A stretch of DNA of 64,000 bases from Candidatus Solibacter sp. (lineage in GTDB: Bacteria; Acidobacteriota; Terriglobia; Bryobacterales; Bryobacteraceae). This document shows, piece by piece, positions 33,351-40,881 of the stretch. The DNA lies in contig PNKE01000084.1 in the NCBI GenBank assembly GCA_013822245.1, forward strand, positions 101,820-165,819. The letters are read 5' to 3'. The translations under genes were made by a program, and so were the position numbers. Each line of letters begins with the position of its first letter. Position 1 is the stretch's first letter. The notes under the pieces were generated by a model. It made no database searches and was not told the origin of the DNA. It saw only the letters and a list, made by a program, of their open reading frames with translations.

Positions 33351-33901
33351 AACGCTGCTGGATCACGAACCGGAATTTGTTCGCGTCGGCCGACGGGATG
33401 CTGGGCTGCGCGGCACGGGCCTGCGCGATGGGGGTGGAGATGATCCAGGTGAGGGAGAAGGACCTGGCGGCGCGGGAGCTTTACGAACTGGTGCACAGGT
33501 TTCTGAGCGTGTGCCCGCGGACGCGGATCATCGTCAATTCGCGGCTGGATGTGGCGCTGGCGGCTGGCGCGCATGGCGTGCATTTGCCGGGTTGCTCTCC
33601 CGCGCCTTCGGCGTTGAGGGCGATCTGCCGGCCAGGGTTTCTGATTGGCGTGTCGTGCCATACGGTGGATGAACTCAAAGCGGCGGAGCGCGAGGGCGCC
33701 GATTACGCGATGCTGGCGCCGGTGTTTACGCCGATCTCGAAGGCATCGGCGCTGCCGCCGCTGGGGCTTGATGTGCTGCGCCGGGGCTGTGCATCGGTGG
33801 CCATCCCCGTCCATGCGCTGGGCGGGATCACCGCGGCCAACGCCGCGGCCTGCATTGAAGCCGGAGCCGCGGGCGTGGCCGGGATCAGCCTGTTCGCCTG
33901 A
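33347..33901 (+). CDS. Thiamine-phosphate synthase/TenI-like protein
   Basis: A 184-residue TIM barrel of the ThiE/TenI family: MIQVREKDL, VNSRLDVALAAGAHGVHLP, GVSCHTVDELKAA, YAMLAPVFTPISK, and VHALGGITAANAAACIEAGAAGVAGI. The GTG start overlaps the FmdE stop. ThiE joins the thiazole and pyrimidine parts of thiamine; TenI-type members isomerise thiazole tautomers. The sequence is shorter than most ThiE. Why it is coupled to a molybdate operon is not clear. Confidence 0.8.
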   Translation: MKRCWITNRNLFASADGMLGCAARACAMGVEMIQVREKDLAARELYELVHRFLSVCPRTRIIVNSRLDVALAAGAHGVHLPGCSPAPSALRAICRPGFLIGVSCHTVDELKAAEREGADYAMLAPVFTPISKASALPPLGLDVLRRGCASVAIPVHALGGITAANAAACIEAGAAGVAGISLFA

Positions 33902-34028
33902 ACCGCGGACACGACCCCGCCGCCGCCGTTTTCAGAGGCCCACGGCTCGCGGGCATGTTCACGGCGGGCGGCGCCGCCCCGGCAACACCGGCGCCGGAAA
34001 CTGATAGTGTGGGATTGCTGAGGCATTT

Positions 34029-34526
34029 ATGAATAAAGCAAGATCCATTGAACTCCTGAACCATGCCGTGGCCGACGAACTGCAGGCGGTCCACCAATAT
34101 ATGTACTTCCACTTCCACCTGGACGATCAGGGGCTGGGGCCGCTGGCCACGATGTTCAAGCGCGTCGCCATCGAAGAGATGGGCCACGTGGAGAGGCTGG
34201 CCGAGCGCATCCTGTTTCTGAAAGGCGACGTGAAGATGGAAGTGGCCGGGCCGGTCGAGGCGATCCAGGAGCCCGAGCAGATGCTGGCCAAGGCTTCGGC
34301 CATGGAAGAGCAAAGCGCGAAGGACTATAACGCCGCGGCCAACGAATGCTCGGCGAACGCCGATTCGGTATCGAAACAGATCTTCGAGCAACTGGTGCAG
34401 GACGAGGAACGCCACTTCGACCTGTTCGACCGCCAGGCCGAGAACATCAAGAAGTTCGGTTTGAGCTATCTGGCGCTGCAGTCGTTCACGCAGGCGCCGG
34501 AGCCGGGCGGACCGGCGGCGGGGTAG
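34029..34526 (+). CDS. bfr: Bacterioferritin
   Basis: A 165-residue four-helix ferritin. Iron ligands are visible as Glu17 (ADE), Glu50 and His53 (IEEMGH), a Glu near 93-94, and the final Glu/His of DEERH. Met51 fits the haem-binding methionine of bacterioferritins. It stores iron and detoxifies peroxide in the cytoplasm. GAGG lies 6 bases before the ATG; the 127-bp leader behind it has a possible GATAGT -10 box. Confidence 0.9.
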   Translation: MNKARSIELLNHAVADELQAVHQYMYFHFHLDDQGLGPLATMFKRVAIEEMGHVERLAERILFLKGDVKMEVAGPVEAIQEPEQMLAKASAMEEQSAKDYNAAANECSANADSVSKQIFEQLVQDEERHFDLFDRQAENIKKFGLSYLALQSFTQAPEPGGPAAG

Positions 34527-34590
34527 AACACAGGGAACGCCGGCGGCGCGGCGCCGGGGCAGTGGCCTGGGCCGCGCCGCCGCCAATTTG

Positions 34591-35052
34591 ATGAAAGAGA
34601 AAAATCCAGCGCCGGCGGGCGTGCCGGAGGGGCCGGAATCGCCGCTGCACCCGGCGTGGCGTTCGGCGTGTTTTGTCTGCGGCGACGACAATCCGTCGGG
34701 GATGAAGTTGAAGTTCCGGGTCACGGCCGCGGGTGAATCCGAGGCCGAATGGAGGCCCGTGGCGGCATGGGAGGGCTATCCGGGGTTGATCCACGGGGGG
34801 CTGATCAGCACGGTGCTGGACGAAGCGATGTCGAAGGCGGTGGCGAGCACGCAGGTGCGGACGCTGACGGCGGAGATGCGGGTGCGGTACCGCCGGATGG
34901 TGGAGACGGGCGGGCGGTTTGTGATCCGGGGCAAGGTGACCGAACGGGGCCGGAGGATGATCCGGGCGGAGGCGTGGCTTGTGTCGGAGGCGGGCGAAGA
35001 ACACGCGCACGCCTGGGGCAGTTTCATTCCCGCACCGGAGAAGCCGGGTTAA
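34591..35052 (+). CDS. PaaI-type hotdog thioesterase
   Basis: A 153-residue hotdog protein with the PaaI-like motif GLIHGGLISTVLDEAMSKA (the family HGG with a following Asp/Glu). CFVCGDDNPSGMKLKF at the N-terminus is typical of the group of stand-alone thioesterases. It would hydrolyse acyl-CoA or acyl-ACP esters. It starts 64 bases after bfr and may be co-transcribed. Confidence 0.85.
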   Translation: MKEKNPAPAGVPEGPESPLHPAWRSACFVCGDDNPSGMKLKFRVTAAGESEAEWRPVAAWEGYPGLIHGGLISTVLDEAMSKAVASTQVRTLTAEMRVRYRRMVETGGRFVIRGKVTERGRRMIRAEAWLVSEAGEEHAHAWGSFIPAPEKPG

Positions 35053-35372
35053 TCAGGTCTTCCGAAGAGACGGCCGATCGGGCTTGCGCGATTCACGGGC
35101 GGCATGGACGCTGTCGGCGAAAACGGCCGAGCGCTGGGTGCGGGCGAACATTCCAGCGGCGCTGCCGTCCAATTCAAACACCGGAGCGGCTTCGCGGACG
35201 AGGCCGCAGCCGAGGGCGTCCTGGAGGCTGAAGACGCGGCCGGAGAGCGGGAATTCGACACGGACCAAACGAAGTGGCGGAGGAGGTGACGGGCATGTGG
35301 TTCAACCGGCTGGCGGGCGATGAGAAGCTGCCGGCGGGTGAGCGGACGGCCGTGACGGGGGCTTGGCAAGAC
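35053..35372. other. Stretch without a confident gene
   Basis: Only a weak leftward frame of 71 codons (TTG at 35268 to 35053) is seen. It has no ribosome-binding site or recognisable family. It could be a remnant or non-coding. Confidence 0.35.
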
Positions 35373-35406
35373 GAAAAAGGGACCGGCTGGTTGGCCGATC
35401 CCCTTT
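35373..35406 (-). terminator. Terminator of the fasciclin gene
   Basis: On the minus strand, AAAGGG and CGGC pair with GCCG and CCCTTT around a CAACCA loop, and the hairpin runs into five T residues. It starts 27 bases past the stop codon of the fasciclin-domain gene. Confidence 0.75.
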
Positions 35407-35432
35407 GGCTTGACCTTTGTTGAGGCCCGGAG

Positions 35433-35897
35433 TTAGTTCCTGGGCAGGATGACGGAGTCGATGACGTGGATGACGCCGTTGGCGGTGAGGATATCGGTCC
35501 TGATCACGTTGGCGCCGTCGATCATGACCGAGCCGCCCTTCACTTTGACGGTGGCCGAGGAGCCCTGGACGGTCTTGGCGCTCTTGATCCTGACGACGTC
35601 AGCAGCCATCACCTTGCCGGCGACGACATGGTAGAGCAGGACCTGCTTCAGCTTCTCGGGGTTCGCCAGAAGGCTCTCGACCGTGCCGGCGGGCAGCTTG
35701 GCGAAGGCGTCATCGGTGGGTGCGAATACGGTGAAAGGACCGGCGCTTTTGAGTGTGTCCACGAGGCCGGCGGCCTTGACCGCGGTGACCAGCGTCTTGA
35801 ACTGGCCGGCCGAGACGGCCGTGTCAACGATGTCGGCGGCGAAGGCGCCGCTCACCGCGAATACCATCATCATCATGACTGTCAGCATGCGTTTCAT
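35433..35897 (-). CDS. Secreted fasciclin-domain protein
   Basis: A 154-residue protein with a signal peptide ([17 protein letters not shown]) and one FAS1 domain: [41 protein letters not shown] and the C-terminal [15 protein letters not shown]1 domains mediate adhesion or matrix binding. AAGGGA lies upstream of the ATG at 35897. The gene stands alone with its own terminator. Confidence 0.95.
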   Translation of the reverse strand: MKRMLTVMMMMVFAVSGAFAADIVDTAVSAGQFKTLVTAVKAAGLVDTLKSAGPFTVFAPTDDAFAKLPAGTVESLLANPEKLKQVLLYHVVAGKVMAADVVRIKSAKTVQGSSATVKVKGGSVMIDGANVIRTDILTANGVIHVIDSVILPRN

Positions 35898-36025
35898 GTT
35901 GTTTGTTTCCCTTGTCTCATCGATTAGGTTCGTTTCCGTGCTTACGGATACGGCTTCTGGATGAGGGGGTAAGGGGGGGAGATGTATTTTGACTGAAAAA
36001 AGTTTTAGCGGGGGCAAACGCGCGG

Positions 36026-37192
36026 TTAATCGGGGATACGGAATGGGGCGTAGTGGGCGGTTTCGGACCAATCGCGGTCCTGGGCCTGGATGGTGAGCTG
36101 GACGCGGACCTCGCCGAGCGAGCGGGTGTATTCGATGGAGCCGAGGCGGAGTTCGTCGGGCGAGAGCTGGCGGACGAAGACCTGGCCCTGATCCCAGACC
36201 GAGAGGCTGCCGGATTTCAGATTCCTGAGCGGGGCCGAGGAGGTGTCCCAACTGACGCGGATGGCGTCCTCGGTGGCTTCGAGGTGGAGGGAGAGGAGTT
36301 GAAGAGGCGGACCGGAAGGCAGCGGGGGAGGAGGCGTGGGGGCCTGGGAGCTGGCATGGGGGGCAGGGGAAGAGTTCCAGATGGCGATGGCGCCAATGGT
36401 GAGGAAAGTGAAACCGGCCACGGCCGCAACGGCGGCGAGCCAGCGACGGCGGCTGGGCGGGGAGTCGGTCCCGAAGCGGTTGTCGGAGAGCAGGGGCGGC
36501 GGGGCGGTATCGAAATCGAGGCCGGCGGGCGGTTTGACGGAGTGGGAGGTGAGCAGGGGGAGCAGGGGATCGAGGGGGCGGAGGGAGGGGGGATCGCCGG
36601 GTTCGAAGGTGTGGATGGCGACTTCGGCATCACCGAAACGGCCGGGTTTGAGGGTGAGCAAGAGCGAGCCTGGGATGTTGAACAGGCGGGTATGGAGTTG
36701 GGACTCGTCGAGGCGGGGGTCGAGGGAGCCGCGGGTGTGGGAGACGAACCAGCCGACGAGGCGGAGGCCGGCGAAGGCGGGGTCGGCCTGGACAGCTTCG
36801 ACCTGGCAGGAGAGGGTGGCGAGGTCGCGGGCGGAGAGAAGGAAGGAGGAGCCGCGGGCATAGTCGCAGCGGATGGGGCGCCAGGATTGGATGGAGTAGG
36901 AGGTGTCGTCGATGGTTCCGAGCAGGATGCCGCCGATTTCGATGCCGCCTTTACCCATGCCGTGGAGGGCGCGGACGGACTCGGCGCGGATCTCCTCGAG
37001 CAGCGCGGGATCGAAGCGGATGGAGGGCGAGCCGGAGGAAGCGGTCCAAAGACGGGTGGGCGGAGGGAGGGAGGCGCCGGCGCCCGAGTTCTCCACGAAA
37101 TCCCGGCTTTGCAATGAGGTCTCCTCCCTGAGGGCGGGGTGTGGTCCCGCGGTCTCCTGATCCACGCCAAAGTCCTGAATCCAAGCCGTCAA
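36026..37192 (-). CDS. JAMM/MPN-like domain protein with a membrane segment
   Basis: A 388-residue protein. Residues about 55-210 resemble a JAB1/MPN domain ([31 protein letters not shown]), but the HxH pair of active JAMM proteases reads VSHT, so one metal ligand is missing. A membrane helix follows at about 248-270, then a proline-rich stretch and a beta-rich C-terminal domain of about 90 residues, presumably outside. It may bind ubiquitin-like or other partners, or act as a sensor. Confidence 0.6.
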   Translation of the reverse strand: MTAWIQDFGVDQETAGPHPALREETSLQSRDFVENSGAGASLPPPTRLWTASSGSPSIRFDPALLEEIRAESVRALHGMGKGGIEIGGILLGTIDDTSYSIQSWRPIRCDYARGSSFLLSARDLATLSCQVEAVQADPAFAGLRLVGWFVSHTRGSLDPRLDESQLHTRLFNIPGSLLLTLKPGRFGDAEVAIHTFEPGDPPSLRPLDPLLPLLTSHSVKPPAGLDFDTAPPPLLSDNRFGTDSPPSRRRWLAAVAAVAGFTFLTIGAIAIWNSSPAPHASSQAPTPPPPLPSGPPLQLLSLHLEATEDAIRVSWDTSSAPLRNLKSGSLSVWDQGQVFVRQLSPDELRLGSIEYTRSLGEVRVQLTIQAQDRDWSETAHYAPFRIPD

Positions 37193-37305
37193 GCCATCAT
37201 CAAAGGCCAGGTGGGGGCGGCGCGGAGGCCCAAACTGTTATTGTACTGCTATCGCCTCGCGGATCGAGATTATTCAGCGGCTGGAACGCCGGCCCGAATT
37301 GAAGC

Positions 37306-37900
37306 ATGAGAGTTCTTTATTCGTTCAAGACCGCCGCCGGACTGGCTCTGGCCTCTTTGCGGGCGCACAAGCCGCGGACGAACAAGCGGATCCGGGTGGA
37401 GGATTACGCATAGCCGAAGCAGGTATCGGGCCGGGAGATTCTGTACAGCCCTGACCGGCAGCGGGGCGAGGGTTTCAAGCACGTTGGGGTGACGCTGGAG
37501 GCGTGCGCGCTGGTGGGCGTCTCATCGGAGTTGGAGGAGATCCGGGATTTCGTGCTGACCGACGGCCGGTTTTTCACGGCTGGCGATTATCGGCGAGGAG
37601 GTGAGGACGGCGTTTTTCGCCGATGCGAGTCCGATTGGGAAGCAGATCAAGATCGGGGGGGTTGAATTCCGGGTGGTGGGGTTGCAGGAGAAGATCGGGT
37701 CGGCTGGGGGGCAGTCGCAGGACAGGGTGGCGTATATTCCGGCGACTGTGTTCAACCGGATCTACGGGCCGGAGCCGACGATGCTGGTGTTTGCGCGGCC
37801 GTCGACGGCGCCGGGGCGGGCGATCAGGATCTTTTTTGGGGTATGGCCGGCGATGAAGGCGGCGCGGCTGGACCCGGTGGACGCACTGCGGTACGAGTAG
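37306..37900 (+). pseudogene. Remnant of a MacB/FtsX-type ABC transporter permease
   Basis: The reading frame starts like these permeases (FKTAAGLALASLRAHKPRT) but meets an in-frame TAG at 37411-37413. Homology continues through the periplasmic part in shifting frames (ILTDGRFF-like text, then AIIGEEVRTAFF and PIGKQIKIGGVEFRVVG). It ends with the typical tail AARLDPVDALRYE, directly joined to the periplasmic domain. The last membrane helices are deleted, and at least one frameshift and one nonsense change are present. Confidence 0.75.
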
Positions 37901-38014
37901 GGCAGGGACCGCGGTTCCAGTACGGGGCGGGGCGAAGTACCGGGACGCAGAGGTGGTCTTTCTTTCATCTATCTCATTCAAAATAAACACAGAGAACGAC
38001 GGAAAGGACCCGAT

Positions 38015-39673
38015 ATGCGCGTGTTGTCCACGAATCCGATGAAGCGAGTGTTGAGCAGTGTTTTGTTGGTGATGACGGCGATGTGCGCCGGGGCGCAGGA
38101 AGCCGGCAGGCCGGAGGCGGTGGGAGTGGCGATAGAGACCGACGGATCGGCGAGGGCCGAGGCGTTAAAGAAGACACTGGAGGCGGCGCTGGCCGGATTG
38201 CGGGTGGAGTTGACGCCGGAGGCGGGGCAGGCGAGTTGGGTGATCCGGTTGAGGCACGAGAAGGGCGCCGCACTGGAGATCGGTGCGTCGGCGGGCGAGG
38301 GAGTGGAGTTCGTGCGCGGATTGGCGGAGGAACTGGAGCGGGTTTCGCCGGCGCTGAGGGCAGTGGCGCGGGCCGCGGCGTGCAGGGCGTGCCGGGGCGG
38401 CAATCAGGTGGCGCTGGGATTGGGCGACGGCTTTGACGATCCGGCCGAGGAGTTGTTGGCGGCCAACGCGATCCGGGAATCGCTGAAGAAGGTGACCGGG
38501 CAGGGCGAGCGGACGGCATCGGCGCCGGCATCGATCATCACGCCGGCGGCGGGGGCGACGCTGCTGGCGCCGAACGCGACGTTTGCCTGGAACGTGGGGA
38601 CGGGCGTATCGCGGTTCTGGCTGTTCGTGGGCAACTGGCTGGGCGGCGACACGCTGTATTCGGCGGATCAGGGGACCAACCTGACGGCGACGGTGCCGGG
38701 GTTGCCCACCGACGGGCGGAAGATCTACGTGCGGCTGTGGTCGCTGATTGACGGGACGTGGGAGAGCCGGGATTTCGAGTTCAGGGCGTATTCGGCCAGC
38801 GGCGACGGACCGCGGAAGGCTCAGATTACGTCGCCGGCGGCGGGCGCGACGCTCACCGGGACGTCGGCGACCGTCAACTGGTCGCCGGGCGTGGCGGTGA
38901 CGCGGTACTGGCTGTTCGCCGGGCTGTGGGAAGGCGGCAACACGCTGTATTCGGCAGATCAGGGGACTGCTTTGTCGGCGACGGTAACGGGGCTGCCGGC
39001 ATCGGGCCAGATGGTCTACTTCCGGCTGTGGTCCTACATTGACGGCGCGTGGCAGTCCACGGATGCGACGTATCAGGCATCGGGCGCGGCGGGTGCGCCG
39101 GCCAAGGCGGGGATGACAAGCCCGGCGGCCGGGTCGGCGCTGACAGGAAGCACGGCGGTGTTCAACTGGAACGCGGGATCGGGCGTGACGAGGTATTACC
39201 TGATGGCGGGGCTGTGGAAGGGCGGCAACACGTTGTTCAACCAGGATATGAACACGGCGCAGTCGGCCACGGTGACGGGGTTGCCGGTGGACGGCAGCCG
39301 GATTCATGTGCGGCTGTTCTCCTATATTGGCAACGCCTGGCAGTTCAGCGACCACGAGTACACGGCGTTTGAGCAGACACCGGGTGCGGCGCAGAAGGCG
39401 GTGCTGATGTCGCCGGCCGCGGGCGCGAAGCTGGGAGGCTCAGCGGCGGCGTTCGTTTGGTCGGCGGGGAAGAAAGCGGAAGGCTACTTCCTGTTCATCG
39501 GCGACTGGCAGGGCGGCAACTCGCGCTACAGCCAGTATTTCGAAGCCGGGACGGTGTCGGCCAACGTGACGGGTCTGCCGGTGGACGGGCGGATGCTGTT
39601 CGTGCGGCTGTGGTCGCATATCAACGGGCAGTGGGAGTATAACGACTATCAGGTGAGGGCGGCGGGGCAGTAG
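38015..39673 (+). CDS. Secreted protein with four tandem repeats of about 96 residues
   Basis: A 552-residue protein with a signal peptide (residues about 9-27), a mixed alpha/beta N-terminal domain to about residue 165, then four repeats at about 172-259, 269-357, 365-452 and 462-550. Each repeat has SPAAGATL, an FxWxxG strand, a WxGG(N/D)TLYSAD segment, ATVTGLP and VRLWSYIDGxW. The pattern suggests Ig-like or beta-sandwich surface domains. AAAGGA lies 7 bases before the ATG. The ligand is unknown. Confidence 0.8.
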   Translation: MRVLSTNPMKRVLSSVLLVMTAMCAGAQEAGRPEAVGVAIETDGSARAEALKKTLEAALAGLRVELTPEAGQASWVIRLRHEKGAALEIGASAGEGVEFVRGLAEELERVSPALRAVARAAACRACRGGNQVALGLGDGFDDPAEELLAANAIRESLKKVTGQGERTASAPASIITPAAGATLLAPNATFAWNVGTGVSRFWLFVGNWLGGDTLYSADQGTNLTATVPGLPTDGRKIYVRLWSLIDGTWESRDFEFRAYSASGDGPRKAQITSPAAGATLTGTSATVNWSPGVAVTRYWLFAGLWEGGNTLYSADQGTALSATVTGLPASGQMVYFRLWSYIDGAWQSTDATYQASGAAGAPAKAGMTSPAAGSALTGSTAVFNWNAGSGVTRYYLMAGLWKGGNTLFNQDMNTAQSATVTGLPVDGSRIHVRLFSYIGNAWQFSDHEYTAFEQTPGAAQKAVLMSPAAGAKLGGSAAAFVWSAGKKAEGYFLFIGDWQGGNSRYSQYFEAGTVSANVTGLPVDGRMLFVRLWSHINGQWEYNDYQVRAAGQ

Positions 39674-39898
39674 GGCGGCGATCGAGCGGAGGAATTTGAA
39701 GCGGCGGTTGGGGAGAGATGCGGCCGCTTATTTATTTGCGATAAGTTTAATGTTAGAATGTCTGAATTTCTGAACCAATGTATGCGGATCGCGCGTCTGT
39801 AGAGATGTAAGGCAGCAGTCGCAGTCGCAGCCGAAGCGAGCAGCCCTAAGAAGCTCTTCGAAGACCGAATTTCGCACACAAGAGTAAGGAGACCAAAG

Positions 39899-40369
39899 AT
39901 GATCCGCAAATTGAATCTGATGGCCCTCTGCCTGGGGGCCGCGGTGACCGCATATGCCGTTGACCCGACCGTCCCGGCGACCGCATCCAGCCAGCCGCTG
40001 GGCGCGCAGATTGCCAGTGAAGCCCGGTCAGCGTACAAGCTGGCGTCGAACCTGGTTGACACATTGAAGCAGAAGAACACGCAGGCGGCCGCCGTGAACG
40101 AGCCGGTGGCGGCAATTGAGAAGAATCTGGCCGAGATCAACCGGCTGGTGGCGGAACTGGATGCCAAACGGGCGACGTTGTCGCCGAAGCAGGTGGCCGA
40201 AGTGGACAGGATGAAGGTGCTGACCCAGACGATGCAGGTCTTTGTGGACCAGAAGAAGGAATCGGCGGTGAACACGGCTGAGAACCGGGGGATACTGCGC
40301 AGCCAGGCTCAGGCGGTGCGGCAGAGGGCGGAGCTGATCGAGAAGTCGGCGCTGAGGATCGGCGGCTGA
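39899..40369 (+). CDS. Secreted helical protein of unknown function
   Basis: A 156-residue protein with a signal peptide (LNLMALCLGAAVTAYA) and a long, charged helical part that may form a coiled coil (residues 40-150). It has AAGGAG upstream of its ATG and a strong terminator downstream, so it is a single-gene unit. The 225-bp leader behind it is AT-rich and shows no gene. No family is recognised. Confidence 0.7.
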   Translation: MIRKLNLMALCLGAAVTAYAVDPTVPATASSQPLGAQIASEARSAYKLASNLVDTLKQKNTQAAAVNEPVAAIEKNLAEINRLVAELDAKRATLSPKQVAEVDRMKVLTQTMQVFVDQKKESAVNTAENRGILRSQAQAVRQRAELIEKSALRIGG

Positions 40370-40427
40370 GCCGGTTCCGAACCAACGAGTTGACCGAACA
40401 GACCTGAAGCAGACCATGAACACTCAC

Positions 40428-40458
40428 GGCGCCCGCCACGGCGGGCGCCAATTTTTTT
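40428..40458 (+). terminator. Rho-independent terminator after the helical protein gene
   Basis: GGCGCCCGC and GCGGGCGCC form a perfect 9-bp stem with a four-base loop, followed by AA and seven T residues, 58 bases past the stop codon. Confidence 0.9.
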
Positions 40459-40471
40459 GTGGCGGACGGGA

Positions 40472-40753
40472 TTACATTGCGCGGGAGCGGATGCGTTCGC
40501 GGTCGACGAGTTCGTCGAACACGGCGAGGACTTTGCGGCGGAACTCGTAGACGCGCCTGGCGCTGTCGCGGAAGGCGGTATCGTAGCCGGGGTGGGAGAG
40601 CCATTTTTCGATCATGAGGCGGGGGATCTCGATGTCGCGGCGCAGTTTTTCGGCTGGGGCGCCGCGCAGGAAGAGGCCATAGAACATGGCGGCTTCCTTG
40701 TGGATGGCCTCGGGGTCGTGGCCGTCATGGATCGAGATGGGATCTAAGGTCAA
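40472..40753 (-). CDS. Conserved hypothetical small protein
   Basis: A 93-residue, charged helical protein without a signal peptide. Sequence such as IEIPRLMIEKWLSHPGYD looks like a small helix-turn-helix, but no family is recognised. It converges on the terminator of the preceding gene. Confidence 0.6.
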   Translation of the reverse strand: MTLDPISIHDGHDPEAIHKEAAMFYGLFLRGAPAEKLRRDIEIPRLMIEKWLSHPGYDTAFRDSARRVYEFRRKVLAVFDELVDRERIRSRAM

Positions 40754-40881
40754 AATGGAATCCCGAAAAGCCGAGTATAAACAGCCGGGCCGGCGTTGGG
40801 CAATAGACCGGCGGGGGGCGTCAGCAAATTGGATGCAAGAAGGCGGGAAGCCGGTGCGGCGTGTTTGATAACCTCATAGCG

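Noticed and set aside
35053..35268. Leftward 71-codon frame after the thioesterase gene
   Set aside because: A TTG start without a ribosome-binding site and no known family; not strong enough to call a gene.
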